Positions 25,975 through 35,695 are shown, counted from the stretch's first letter. The stretch is DNA of 64,000 nt from Verrucomicrobiales bacterium (GCA_021648365.1 JAKISY010000010.1:6947-70946); one strand, 5' to 3'. Translations and numbers: made by a program. The notes: a model not told the origin generated them from the sequence alone.

Positions 25975-26092
25975 CACTCTTATCCCTTACGCAAACACGC
26001 CAAGCATTGCGACTTGCAGGGCTGCCATAGCCTTGTTAGCTTTTGCCTCTTCTATAAAAAACTTTCACCCCTCTTTTATTAAACTCAAATTT

Positions 26093-27619
26093 ATGAAACC
26101 ACTCGCATCCTTCCTCCTTGTCCTCAGTCTCAGTCTCAGCCACGCGCTTGCCGACGACTCCGGCTTCACCTCCATCTTCGATGGCAAAACTCTCACCGGT
26201 TGGGAAGGCAATCCCAAGCTCTGGTCAGTGCAAGACGGCACCATCACCGGCACCACCACCGACGAAGACCCGATCCAATACAATCAATTCCTAATCTGGT
26301 CACAAGGCGAAGTCGATGACTTCGAGCTCAAGCTGGAATACAAGATCAAAAAAGGCAACTCTGGCATCCAATACCGCAGCTTCCGCCTGCCCAAAGATTA
26401 CAGCCTAGGCGGTTATCAAGCTGACTTTGAAGCCGGCACCACCTACTCCGGCATCAACTACGGCGAACAATTTCGTGGCATCCTCGCCAAGCGTGGAGAA
26501 CGCACGGAAATCGGCGAAGATAGCAAACCCAAGGTGATCGAAACCTTTGCCAAAACCGAAGACTTGCAGGAAAAAATCAATCAAGGCGAATGGAATACCT
26601 ACCACATCATCGCCAAAGGCAATCACATGATCCACAAGATCAACGGCGTAGTCATGTCAGACGTCACCGATAACGACACCGACAAACGCCGATTCTCCGG
26701 TGTGCTCGCATTCCAGGTGCATAAAGGCCCTGCGATGAAAGTGCAGTTCCGCAATATCCGCCTCAAACGCCTGCCGTTAAGTGACGGGCGTAAAAAAATC
26801 GTCTTCGTAGCCGGCAAACCTTCCCACGGTCCTCGTTTACACGAACACAACGCCGGCAGCCTGCTGCTCGCTCGCTTGCTCAATCAAAACTACGGCGACA
26901 AAGTGCTCGCCACCGTTTACCAAAACGGCTGGCCCACTGACCCCACCGCTTTCCAAAATGCCGACAGCTTGGTGATGTTCAGTGACGGTCAAAAAAACCA
27001 CGTCGCCTTTGACCACCGTGACGAAGTCAGCCAACTCGCCGCCAAAGGCATCGGCATCGGCGCTATGCACTACGCCGTGGAAATGCTCAAGGACGACTCC
27101 AACCAAGATCTGATCTCATGGATCGGTGGAGCTTTCGAAATCGACCGCTCCGTCAATCCCCACTGGACCGCCCACTTTGATGAAATGCCCAAACACCCCG
27201 TCGCCAACGGAGTCGCCCCCTTCGAACTTGAAGACGAATGGTACTTCAACATGCGTTTCGCTCCTGACATGAAAGGTGTGACCCCAATTCTAAGCGCCAT
27301 CCCCGATGCCGATACCATGGCACGACCCGACGGCGCCCACTCCGGCAATGCAGCGGTGCGTAAAATGGTCGCAGCCAAAACCCCACAACACGTATGTTGG
27401 GTCTATGACCGCGCAGACGGAGGACGTGGTTTTGGATTCACCGGCACCCACTTTCACGACAATCTCGCCAACGATTCTTTTCGCAAAACCTTGTTGAATG
27501 CGATCTGCTGGATCAGCAAAGCCGAAGTTCCTGAGAAAGGCATCCAAACCACCACCCCGAGCAAGGCGGAGTTCGACGCCAACCTCGACCCCAAACCCGC
27601 TAAAAAGAAAAATAAATAA
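26093..27619 (+). CDS. Exported DUF1080 (3-keto-glycoside hydrolase-type) and ThuA-like fusion
   Basis: 508 residues from the ATG at 26093. Signal peptide with core LLVLSLSLSHALA. Residues about 25-215 are DUF1080 (FTSIFDGKTLTGWEG; YKIKKGNSGIQYRS; WNTYHIIAKGNHMIHKINGV), the fold of 3-keto-disaccharide hydrolases. Residues about 225-480 are a ThuA-like domain (KKIVFVAGKPSHGPRLHEHN; ending in GFTGTHFHDNL), named after a trehalose-utilisation protein. A basic tail PAKKKNK ends it. 31 bases before a Tat-exported oxidoreductase. Together they suggest oxidise-then-cleave glycoside breakdown outside the cytoplasm; substrate unknown. Confidence 0.87.
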   Translation: MKPLASFLLVLSLSLSHALADDSGFTSIFDGKTLTGWEGNPKLWSVQDGTITGTTTDEDPIQYNQFLIWSQGEVDDFELKLEYKIKKGNSGIQYRSFRLPKDYSLGGYQADFEAGTTYSGINYGEQFRGILAKRGERTEIGEDSKPKVIETFAKTEDLQEKINQGEWNTYHIIAKGNHMIHKINGVVMSDVTDNDTDKRRFSGVLAFQVHKGPAMKVQFRNIRLKRLPLSDGRKKIVFVAGKPSHGPRLHEHNAGSLLLARLLNQNYGDKVLATVYQNGWPTDPTAFQNADSLVMFSDGQKNHVAFDHRDEVSQLAAKGIGIGAMHYAVEMLKDDSNQDLISWIGGAFEIDRSVNPHWTAHFDEMPKHPVANGVAPFELEDEWYFNMRFAPDMKGVTPILSAIPDADTMARPDGAHSGNAAVRKMVAAKTPQHVCWVYDRADGGRGFGFTGTHFHDNLANDSFRKTLLNAICWISKAEVPEKGIQTTTPSKAEFDANLDPKPAKKKNK

Positions 27620-27650
27620 ACCTCACTCAAATTTCAACCTCACCATATTT

Positions 27651-29051
27651 ATGAAAAACGAAGCTAACGAAAAACCCACCAGTGAAGCTACAAGCCAGAC
27701 TTCACGCCGCAAATTCATCGCCGGCACTGCAGCTGCTACCGCAGCAGTATCCGCCCTACCCATCGAATCCTACGCCCAAGTCGCTGGCAGCGACATGATC
27801 AAAGTGGGGGTGATCGGCTGTGGCGGACGTGGCTCAGGAGCCATCGTGCAAAACCTCACCGCCAGTGACAACGCCCAACTTTACGCCATGGGTGACGCCT
27901 TTCAGGACAAAATCGACGGCACTGGGGTACGCGCCACCGGCCTGCCAGTAATCCAAAAAAATCTAGAAAAAAACGGCAAAGGCAAACAAGTGGACGTGCC
28001 TGCTAGTCGTCAGTTTGCCGGATTTGATGCCTACAAAAAAGTCATCGACGCCTGCGATCTCGTCATCATCGCTACGCCTCCAGGCTTCCGTCCTTACCAT
28101 TTCGAAACCGCTGTCGAAGCAGGCAAACACATCTTCTTGGAAAAACCCGTCTGCGTAGATGCCGCTGGTTATAACAAAGTGATCAAAGCCGCTGAACTCG
28201 CTGATGAGAAAAAGCTCAAAGTTGTGGTGGGTCTGCAACGCCATTACCAGGACAGCTACCTCAAAGCTCTGGAAAAAGTTCGCGCCGGAGTAATAGGCGA
28301 ACTCATTTCTGGTCAATGCTGGTGGAACAGTGGCGGAGTGTGGACCGTAGAACGTCAACCCGGCTGGTCCGAGATGGAATACCAAATGCGTAACTGGTAT
28401 TATTTCAACTGGCTCTGCGGCGATCACATCTGTGAACAACACATTCACAACATCGATGTGCTCAACTGGTTCTTCAGTGACAACTCAGAAACTGGTGGCA
28501 ACCCGATCTCTGCACAGGGCATGGGAGGACGCGAAGTCCGCAATGGACTTAACACTGGCGAGATCTTTGATCACCACTACGTCGAATTCCGCTACGAAGG
28601 GGGGCAAATCGCCAACAGCCAATGTCGTCATCAAAAAAACTGCCTCAACAAAGTGGAAGAGGAAATCCACGGCAGTGAGGGCGTTCTTTATACCAGCAGT
28701 GGCAAAGCCCGCATCCTCGATCGCAAAGGCAAAGAGGTGTGGAACTACCGCAACCGCAAAGCGAAAAACCCTTACCAAATCGAACATGACGTGCTGCACC
28801 AACACATCCGCGAGAACAAACCGATCAACAACGCTCATTACGCCGCGAAGAGTTCGTTCACCACAGTGCTCGGTCGCCTCGCCACCTACAGTGGCAAAAA
28901 CGTCACCTGGGATGAAGCCGTGAAATCCGACTTCAGCATCATGCCCAAAGAATTCGCCTTCGACGCCGCACCGATGCCCGTGCCAGATAAAGACGGACTC
29001 TACCCCACCGCCAAACCCGGTCAATGGCCATTGCCTTGGGCAAAAAAATAA
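27651..29051 (+). CDS. Tat-exported Gfo/Idh/MocA family oxidoreductase
   Basis: 466 residues from the ATG at 27651. Twin-arginine signal TSRRKFIAG (residues 17-25), Ala-rich core, cut near ESYAQ. Rossmann motif VGVIGCGGRGSG, catalytic-site EKP in FLEKPVCVD, and a C-terminal alpha/beta substrate domain. Tat export lets the protein fold with bound NAD(P). Family members oxidise sugar C3 hydroxyls, fitting the DUF1080-ThuA protein encoded just upstream. A strong terminator follows 30 bases after the stop. Confidence 0.92.
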   Translation: MKNEANEKPTSEATSQTSRRKFIAGTAAATAAVSALPIESYAQVAGSDMIKVGVIGCGGRGSGAIVQNLTASDNAQLYAMGDAFQDKIDGTGVRATGLPVIQKNLEKNGKGKQVDVPASRQFAGFDAYKKVIDACDLVIIATPPGFRPYHFETAVEAGKHIFLEKPVCVDAAGYNKVIKAAELADEKKLKVVVGLQRHYQDSYLKALEKVRAGVIGELISGQCWWNSGGVWTVERQPGWSEMEYQMRNWYYFNWLCGDHICEQHIHNIDVLNWFFSDNSETGGNPISAQGMGGREVRNGLNTGEIFDHHYVEFRYEGGQIANSQCRHQKNCLNKVEEEIHGSEGVLYTSSGKARILDRKGKEVWNYRNRKAKNPYQIEHDVLHQHIRENKPINNAHYAAKSSFTTVLGRLATYSGKNVTWDEAVKSDFSIMPKEFAFDAAPMPVPDKDGLYPTAKPGQWPLPWAKK

Positions 29052-29080
29052 ACAACATTTAAGTTATTCTTAAATCTGAA

Positions 29081-29109
29081 AAGCCTGCGCCAAAGCGCAG
29101 GCTTTTTTT
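29081..29109 (+). terminator. Rho-independent terminator of the DUF1080/oxidoreductase operon
   Basis: Perfect ten-pair stem AAGCCTGCGC / GCGCAGGCTT with a CAAA loop, continuing into seven T. It lies 30 bases past the oxidoreductase stop codon, so the operon ends here. Confidence 0.92.
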
Positions 29110-29212
29110 GTAGCATGTGGCTTCCAGCCCATGAATTTCACCCCAAAAGCCACGCACCACTCAAACACGTTCAAACAACCCGCCCCCCACACATCTTCAG
29201 AACACCAGACAT

Positions 29213-29278
29213 AGGATAAACTTATCCTGATACTGATCTAAACCGTCACCTGCAGAGCGTTGAGGCTTTACCTCAACG
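29213..29278. repeat. Two small inverted repeats in the gap before a truncated gene
   Basis: AGGATAA-AC-TTATCCT (29213-29228) is a perfect 7-bp palindrome of operator type. CGTTGAGG-CTTTA-CCTCAACG (29258-29278) is a perfect 8-bp stem-loop followed by TTTCTCC, a weak terminator candidate. No gene is seen between 29110 and 29395. Confidence 0.5.
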
Positions 29279-29395
29279 TTTCTCCAAATCTTCAACAAGG
29301 ACTCTTGATTTCATCGCTATAACTCCATTTGCGTTGACAGGTTCACCAAACATCGACTGAATGGTTCCGTTGTTAACAAGTCAATCACATTAGAA

Positions 29396-30075
<680 letters not shown>

Positions 30076-30233
30076 TTTTGATTTTTCCTTTCGCTCCATG
30101 TTTCATGGAAGGTCTGGATTGGTGCTCTCCACCCTGAGGCGAAGAAGTGCGATACCTTTACCCAAGTCCTTGGAATTGACAACCAGAAAAATCAAGGATT
30201 TCGCGATACTACCAAACGAGGTCGCTACGAGGG

Positions 30234-31313
30234 TCATTCTGCTGCGATCACTTGCGCTGCCTCCACTTTCCAAATTCGTGCTTCGACTCGGCTGGAGTCC
30301 AACCAATCGAGATGGGTGGTGGTGATGAGCTTTTGCGAATCCGCTGGCCAGGATCGCATCAACGCGTTGCGGCGGTCGGGATCAAGCTCGCCGAACACGT
30401 CATCGATGAGTAATACGGGCGGGCGGGCGGTTTTTTTGATAAACAGGTGGCTTTGCGCCAGCTTCAACGCCAAGGCGAGCGTGCGTTGCTGTCCTTCTGA
30501 GGAAAATTTGGCGGCTGGCAAGTCATTGATGCTGAAAATCAAATCATCGCGATGCGGTCCAGCTAAGGTCTGGCGTCGCCGTTGCTCGTCAGGTCGGCGG
30601 TGCTGCAGCTCGGCAGCTAGGTCATCGTCATCTCCTGATGCAGCGAGGTAATCGATCTGTAGATTTTCGCCACTCTCACTGATTTGTTTTTGCGCCGCTG
30701 TCGCTAAAGGAGCTAGATCCGTGATCAACTCCCGCCGGCTACGAGTCAAAATCGCTCCGTTCTCGACTAGGATTTTGCTGTAGGCATCTATCTGCGCCCA
30801 GTTCGGCGACGCATCGCGTTTGAGCAAAAAATTGCGCGAGCGTAGCGCCCGTTCGTAAGCTTTGAGCGAGGGTCGATAGGCAGGATAAAGCTGGCACGCC
30901 ATGAAGTCGAGGTAGCGACGACGCAGACTGCCGCCGCCTTTGACTAGGGTCAAATCATCCGACGCGATCCATACCAACAGCCCGCTGTAGCGTAAATACG
31001 TCGATGCCCGCCCCTGGTTTTCTCCGTCCACTGCCAACTTGCGCCCCCCTCGCGCACTGTGCCTGAGCGCCAGTTCACAATCGTCGAATTTTCCTCGCAC
31101 AGCAAAACCTTGACCCGCTCCAACTGCGATTCGGCTCAGATCACCCAGAGTCGAAGTGCGCGGCGATTGCAAGCGCAGCAGAGCACAGGCGGCTTCGAGG
31201 ATGGAGGTTTTGCCCTGAGCGTTGTTGCCGACAAAAATCGTCAGACCTGAATGCAGCTCAAGCTGGAGGGTCTCAAAACAACGAAATTGGTTCAATTCTA
31301 GCGATGACAACAT
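30234..31313 (-). CDS. recF: DNA replication and repair protein RecF
   Basis: SMC-like ATPase that loads RecA at single-strand gaps with RecO and RecR. 359 residues. Walker A GNNAQGKTS near residue 30, signature FSSEGQQRTLALALKLAQ, and Walker B PVLLIDDVFGELDPDRR near the C terminus. N-terminal LELNQFRCFETLQLEL is typical RecF. Usual length. Not next to dnaA/dnaN/gyrB as in many bacteria; divergent from hisS. Confidence 0.95.
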   Translation of the reverse strand: MLSSLELNQFRCFETLQLELHSGLTIFVGNNAQGKTSILEAACALLRLQSPRTSTLGDLSRIAVGAGQGFAVRGKFDDCELALRHSARGGRKLAVDGENQGRASTYLRYSGLLVWIASDDLTLVKGGGSLRRRYLDFMACQLYPAYRPSLKAYERALRSRNFLLKRDASPNWAQIDAYSKILVENGAILTRSRRELITDLAPLATAAQKQISESGENLQIDYLAASGDDDDLAAELQHRRPDEQRRRQTLAGPHRDDLIFSINDLPAAKFSSEGQQRTLALALKLAQSHLFIKKTARPPVLLIDDVFGELDPDRRNALMRSWPADSQKLITTTHLDWLDSSRVEARIWKVEAAQVIAAE

Positions 31314-31452
31314 GGTTTAGAGAAATGCGAAGCTCATAGTGGCACAGGGCACGAGTCACGGAAATGATATTTTCCATTGAAATACATAATACAAAGTCAT
31401 CACCCGCATCCCCGATACGAGATTGAAGCTCCATATAACAGCTTCTTATGCT

Positions 31453-31487
31453 CTCTTATCCGTGTTCATCCGTGTCATCCGTGGTTT
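31453..31487. repeat. Dispersed ATCCGTGTTCATCCGTGTCATC-type repeat unit
   Basis: The 255-base recF-hisS gap contains TTATCCGTGTTCATCCG followed by TGTCATCCGTGGTTTA. I recall this A/TCCGTG-rich sequence, and the spurious peptides it yields on the other strand (MTRMNTDKR-like), from many environmental bacterial genomes. Variants occur near 15.9, 25.94 and 54.16 kb. Confidence 0.75.
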
Positions 31488-31568
31488 AACTCTTCTATGT
31501 AAAATTGACCTGCCTGTTATTTCCCATTGAAATTCCGCTTTGCGCGTGCATCTTCTCGCGATTTCACT

Positions 31569-32837
31569 ATGGCTCAGAAATTTCAAACGCTGCCGGGATT
31601 TCGCGATTTTTATCCGGCTGACTGCACTGCTCGCAATTACCTCTTTGGTCAATGGCGCGCGGTGGCGAAAACTTATGGCTTCGTCGAATACGATGGACCC
31701 GTGCTCGAACCGACAGACCTCTACAAACGCAAGAGCGGCGAAGAGATCGCTAACCAGCTTTTCTGTTTCACCGACAAAGGCGAACGCGAGGTGTCGATGC
31801 GCCCCGAACTGACTCCCTCCTTAGCTCGCATGGCAGCAGCGAGACAGCGCGAATTCAAAAAACCGCTCAAGTGGTTTTCAATCGGACAGTTTTTCCGCTA
31901 CGAAAAGCAGCAAAAAGGTCGCTTACGGGAATTTTATCAGTTCAACTGCGACATCCTCGGCGAGGCATCGCCTGCCGCTGACGCCGAACTGATCGCGTTG
32001 TCCATCGACCTGATGTGCGAACTCGGCTTCACAGCTGAAGATTTTGCGATCAAGCTCAGTGACCGCACCGCTTGGTCGATTTTCATCGAACAAGAAGGCT
32101 TGAATGCTGAGAAAACCGACGCCTTTTTGCAAGTGATCGATAAACTCGAGCGCGACTCTGAGGAAAAAACCGACGCTAAGTTAGCGGAACTCGGCACCAG
32201 CTTAGCTGCTGTAAAAACGTTCATTAACTCTGGCATCGCTGAGGAAAAATGCGAATCGCTGCAACAAATCCTCGCTGAACTGGATGCGCGCGGCATGCGA
32301 GATTTTGTCCGCATCGACCTGAGCATCGTGCGCGGGCTAGCTTATTACAGCGGCCCTGTTTTTGAAGTCTTTGATATCGGCAAAGGCATGCGCGCCATCG
32401 CTGGTGGTGGGCGTTACGATCAATTGGTTAAACTGATCGGCGGCGTGGATATGCCCGCTGCAGGTTTTGCCATGGGCGACGTGGTGGTGACCGACTTGAT
32501 CCGCGAAACGGAATCTGCCAATCAACTGCTGGAAGAAAGCATCGCCGAAGAAACCATCGATGCCTACGTGGTGATCGCCGACGAAGCGCAGCGCCGCGAA
32601 GGTCTGCAAATAGTGCAGCGCCTACGCGAAAGCGGGCTGTATGTGAACTTCCCCCTGGTCGCGGTGAAAGTGAACAAACAATTCCAAAGCGCCGAACAAC
32701 AAAACGCTGATCTCGCCATCATCGTCGGCACCGACTACCCGCAGATTGCTATCAAGGTATTGAGCAAACGCGAAGAGCTCAACTGCGAACAAAGCGAACT
32801 CGAAGACAAGGTCAGCGAGCTTTTGCTTAGCTTATAA
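31569..32837 (+). CDS. hisS: Histidyl-tRNA synthetase
   Basis: Class II synthetase charging tRNA-His. The ATG at 31569 gives MAQKFQTLPGFRDFYP, the family start, and 422 residues; the frame extends 14 codons upstream without homology. Motif 2 region SMRPELTPSLARM, histidine motif RGLAYYSGPVFEVF, GGGRYDQL and the C-terminal anticodon domain (VNFPLVAVKVNKQFQSAEQQ) are visible. Forms a pair with aspS 36 bases downstream, an order common in bacteria. Confidence 0.96.
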   Translation: MAQKFQTLPGFRDFYPADCTARNYLFGQWRAVAKTYGFVEYDGPVLEPTDLYKRKSGEEIANQLFCFTDKGEREVSMRPELTPSLARMAAARQREFKKPLKWFSIGQFFRYEKQQKGRLREFYQFNCDILGEASPAADAELIALSIDLMCELGFTAEDFAIKLSDRTAWSIFIEQEGLNAEKTDAFLQVIDKLERDSEEKTDAKLAELGTSLAAVKTFINSGIAEEKCESLQQILAELDARGMRDFVRIDLSIVRGLAYYSGPVFEVFDIGKGMRAIAGGGRYDQLVKLIGGVDMPAAGFAMGDVVVTDLIRETESANQLLEESIAEETIDAYVVIADEAQRREGLQIVQRLRESGLYVNFPLVAVKVNKQFQSAEQQNADLAIIVGTDYPQIAIKVLSKREELNCEQSELEDKVSELLLSL

Positions 32838-32873
32838 AACAAATTTCATTTTTCACATTTACCGTATCAAACC

Positions 32874-34667
32874 ATGAGCAATATTTACCGCACCCATCAC
32901 TGCAGCCAACTGCGCAAAGAGCAAGTCGGCGAGACCGTCACTTTGACTGGCTGGGTCAATTCTACACGCGACCACGGCGGGGTGATTTTCATTGACCTGC
33001 GTGACCGCGAAGGCCTCACTCAAGCGGTGTTCCGCCCGGAAGAAAGCGGCGAAGCCTCGGCGGTCAGCCACAAGCTGCGTGCTGAAGATGTGATCACCAT
33101 CGTCGGTCGAGTGGACGCCCGACTGGAAGGCACCACCAACGACAAACTGGCTACCGGAGACATCGAGATTTTGGTCGAAAAGGTGGACATCCTCAACCAC
33201 GCTGCAGTGCTACCTTTCCAACTGGACAAAAACAACCTGCACGAAGATACGCGGATGAAATACCGCTACCTCGACCTGCGTCGTCCTCGCATGGCGCGCA
33301 ACATGAAGCTTCGCCACGTAGTGAGCAAGGCCACTCGCGACAGCCTAGACGAAGATGGCTTCATCGAAATCGAAACCCCTGTGCTGTCCAAAAGCACACC
33401 AGAGGGCGCACGCGACTTTCTCGTTCCTTCGCGCTTGAACCCTGGTAAATTTTACGCCCTCCCACAAGCACCCCAGCAATACAAACAACTGCTGATGGTC
33501 GGTGGCATCGAGCGCTACTACCAAATCGCGCGTTGTTTTCGCGATGAAGATCTGCGCGCAGATCGGCAGCCTGAGTTCACTCAGATCGACATCGAGGCCA
33601 GCTTCGTCACGATCGATGACATTCTGGGACTGACCGAAAAAATGCTCGCAAGCATTTTCAAAAACGCTCTCGATGTAGAGATCCCAGAGAAATTCGAGCG
33701 CATCACTCACTACGATGCGATGAACACTTGGGGCAGCGACAAACCTGAGCGTCGCTTCGAAATGAAACTGACCGATCTCAGCGATGTCTTTGCAGAAAGC
33801 AAATTTAAGGTTTTTAAAGGCACTCTCGATAACGGTGGCGTGGTCAAAGCGATCAACGCCAAAGGTTTTGCCTGCGTGACCACAGGGCAAATCAACCGCC
33901 TGACCGAACTGGCTCAAGAAACTGGAGCTAAAGGATTAGCTTTCATCAAAGTCGAAAACGGAGAGTGGAAATCACCCATCGTGAAGTTTTTCAGTGAAGA
34001 AGAAAAAGCTGCACTCACTGAAAAAATGGGTATCGAAGAAGGTGATCTCATTCTCTTTGGCGCCGATACTTGGAGCACCGTTTGCGAAGTGCTCGGACGC
34101 ATCCGTTTGAAAGTCGCCGGCATTCAGGAGTTACTTAAAGGCAACAAAGAATACGACTTCTTCTGGGTCACAGAATTCCCACTGCTCGACTTCGACGCCG
34201 AAGAAGGCAAGTGGAATGCTGTGCATCACCCCTTCACCCGTCCAATGGCAGAAGACATGGCTTTGCTCGACAACGAAGAAACCATCGGCAAAGCGCGCGC
34301 CCAAGCTTACGACGTCATCTTGAACGGCACCGAACTCGGTGGCGGCAGCTTACGAATCCACGAATCAGAGCTGCAGCAGAAAATGTTCAGCATTTTGGGC
34401 ATCGACAAAGAAACTCAGCTTAGCGAGTTTGGCCACCTAATCGACGCCTTCAATTTCGGAGCCCCACCGCACGGCGGCATCGCCCTCGGCATGGATCGCC
34501 TAGTGATGTTGATCTGTGGCGAGGAAAGCATCCGCGACGTGATGGCTTTTCCGAAAAACAACAAAGGTCAAGACCTGATGAGCGACAGCCCAGCCACGGT
34601 AGATTTCAAACAACTGCGCGAGCTGTATGTGAAATCCACTTTGAAAGAGAAAAAGGACGGCGAATAG
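32874..34667 (+). CDS. aspS: Aspartyl-tRNA synthetase (bacterial type)
   Basis: 597 residues, class II, bacterial form with an inserted GAD domain. N-terminal OB-fold anticodon domain (VTLTGWVNSTRDHGGVIFID), catalytic core with FRDEDLRADRQPEFTQIDIE, GAD insert (about 290-410), and C-terminal GIALGMDRLVMLICGEESIRD. Whether it also charges tRNA-Asn cannot be told here. Downstream of hisS, likely same transcript. Confidence 0.97.
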   Translation: MSNIYRTHHCSQLRKEQVGETVTLTGWVNSTRDHGGVIFIDLRDREGLTQAVFRPEESGEASAVSHKLRAEDVITIVGRVDARLEGTTNDKLATGDIEILVEKVDILNHAAVLPFQLDKNNLHEDTRMKYRYLDLRRPRMARNMKLRHVVSKATRDSLDEDGFIEIETPVLSKSTPEGARDFLVPSRLNPGKFYALPQAPQQYKQLLMVGGIERYYQIARCFRDEDLRADRQPEFTQIDIEASFVTIDDILGLTEKMLASIFKNALDVEIPEKFERITHYDAMNTWGSDKPERRFEMKLTDLSDVFAESKFKVFKGTLDNGGVVKAINAKGFACVTTGQINRLTELAQETGAKGLAFIKVENGEWKSPIVKFFSEEEKAALTEKMGIEEGDLILFGADTWSTVCEVLGRIRLKVAGIQELLKGNKEYDFFWVTEFPLLDFDAEEGKWNAVHHPFTRPMAEDMALLDNEETIGKARAQAYDVILNGTELGGGSLRIHESELQQKMFSILGIDKETQLSEFGHLIDAFNFGAPPHGGIALGMDRLVMLICGEESIRDVMAFPKNNKGQDLMSDSPATVDFKQLRELYVKSTLKEKKDGE

Positions 34668-34703
34668 TCAAAGCCCTATCATTCTCCCCCTCGTCATTAG
34701 CCA

Positions 34704-34730
34704 TCTGACAGATTGTCCAAATCTGTCAGA
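34704..34730. repeat. Perfect 11-bp stem-loop after aspS
   Basis: TCTGACAGATT and AATCTGTCAGA flank a five-base loop (GTCCA), 37 bases after the aspS stop. No T-run follows, so as a terminator it would be atypical; it may be a processing site or part of the repeat-rich segment before the PaaX-like gene. Confidence 0.7.
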
Positions 34731-34772
34731 CATATCTACCCAGCCGCCCTTCCTTCGGCTCACTCGCGCCCT

Positions 34773-34822
34773 AGCAACGCTACATTAAAAGAGACGGCCG
34801 TCTCTTTTAATGTAGCGTTGCT
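34773..34822. repeat. Perfect 50-bp palindrome upstream of the PaaX/Cas2-like gene
   Basis: Two 25-base arms pair without mismatch or spacer around the centre GACGG|CCGTC; the outer part reads CTACATTA / TAATGTAG. It ends 26 bases before the ATG at 34849, so it could be an operator, an element end, or an mRNA-leader hairpin. No T-run follows. A related palindrome lies just after the gene (35630-35681), matching 19 of 24 arm positions. Confidence 0.92.
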
Positions 34823-34848
34823 CATCAGGATTTGCATATGATGTGCCT

Positions 34849-35613
34849 ATGACCGCGAAAACTAAATTGCTTCTTTACGAATTGTATTGGCTAGGCGACC
34901 AGATCACTTGCCCTACTTTTCGCAACCTTTCTAACAGCTTCGAAGCATGGGCTTACTCCAAAGGCTTACTGCAAACCATCTTCCGCTTACAGGATGAAGA
35001 AATCCTTGAGACGCAGGGGAAATCACTCGAACGGGTGATTCAACTCACAGATAAAGGACGTCAACTGGTTCATGGAAACCGTGAACCTGAAGCCGAATGG
35101 ATGCGAGAATGGAACCAATCATGGAAAATGGTTATCTTTGACATCCCAGAATCTCAGCGTCTGCTTCGCGAGCAATTGCGCAAATTCCTGCGTTCACAGC
35201 ACTTCGGTTGCTTTCAGCAAAGTGTTTGGCTTTCTCCTCACCCTATGGATTCAATCAACGCATCAATCCGCGAAGTTGCACCCGACTTAAGCAGCTTGAC
35301 ACTAATGGAATGCAGGCTGTTACCTGGTGAAAATGACGCCGATGTCGTGAACACGGCTTGGGACTTCTCCGCTATCAACACCCATTATGAAGACTACATC
35401 AAGCACCTAGATTCTTTTGAAAACCAACTCAACTCGATCAACACCGATCACTACCTCAGCCTAGAAAGCTCTCTTTGGGAAAAGGCACTCAAGCACGACC
35501 CACTACTGCCTACCTCCCTGTTACCAAAGGGCTACTTAGGAAAAAAAGCGTATAGGCTACGCTGTAAAAAAATGCCCAAACTTATCTCCAATATCTTAAA
35601 AAAGCACAAATAA
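34849..35613 (+). CDS. PaaX-like protein with Cas2-fold-like middle domain
   Basis: 254 residues from the ATG at 34849; an in-frame GTG six bases upstream is an alternative. Residues 1-80 look like a winged-helix domain (ending VIQLTDKGRQLVHG). Residues about 95-170 (WKMVIFDIPESQRLLREQLR, then FGCFQQSVWLSP) match the PaaX middle domain, which shares the Cas2 ferredoxin fold: the VIFDIPE strand keeps the position of the Cas2 Asp. The remainder is the PaaX C-terminal part, ending in a basic KAYRLRCKKM segment. PaaX represses phenylacetate genes, but none are nearby. Flanked closely by two related long palindromes, a transposon-like or autoregulatory layout. Confidence 0.8.
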   Translation: MTAKTKLLLYELYWLGDQITCPTFRNLSNSFEAWAYSKGLLQTIFRLQDEEILETQGKSLERVIQLTDKGRQLVHGNREPEAEWMREWNQSWKMVIFDIPESQRLLREQLRKFLRSQHFGCFQQSVWLSPHPMDSINASIREVAPDLSSLTLMECRLLPGENDADVVNTAWDFSAINTHYEDYIKHLDSFENQLNSINTDHYLSLESSLWEKALKHDPLLPTSLLPKGYLGKKAYRLRCKKMPKLISNILKKHK

Positions 35614-35629
35614 CCCAAATTCCAGAGCC

Positions 35630-35681
35630 AAACAACACTACATTAGGAGCGACGGCCGTCCTTCCTAATGTAGTGTTGTTT
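35630..35681. repeat. Near-perfect 52-bp palindrome downstream of the PaaX/Cas2-like gene
   Basis: Arms of 26 bases centred on GACGG|CCGTC, with two internal mismatches, outer word CACTACATTA / TAATGTAGTG. It begins 17 bases after the stop and runs into seven T on the plus strand, so it can also end the transcript. Differences from the upstream palindrome are mostly paired changes in both arms, so the hairpin itself seems conserved. Confidence 0.9.
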
Positions 35682-35695
35682 TTTTCGAGCGGACA

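Noticed and set aside
25910..26092. Extension of the DUF1080 gene to 25910
   Set aside because: The extra 61 residues translate the dispersed repeat; the signal peptide begins at 26093.
30098..30325. 75-codon plus-strand frame after tRNA-Phe
   Set aside because: It overlaps the end of recF on the other strand and does not continue the truncated family upstream.
31446..31652. Minus-strand frame ending in MTRMNTDKRA
   Set aside because: A known kind of spurious peptide translated from the dispersed repeat; overlaps hisS.
35630..35681. Treating the downstream palindrome as only a terminator
   Set aside because: It does run into a T-stretch, but its close match to the upstream palindrome, which has no T-run, is not explained by termination.
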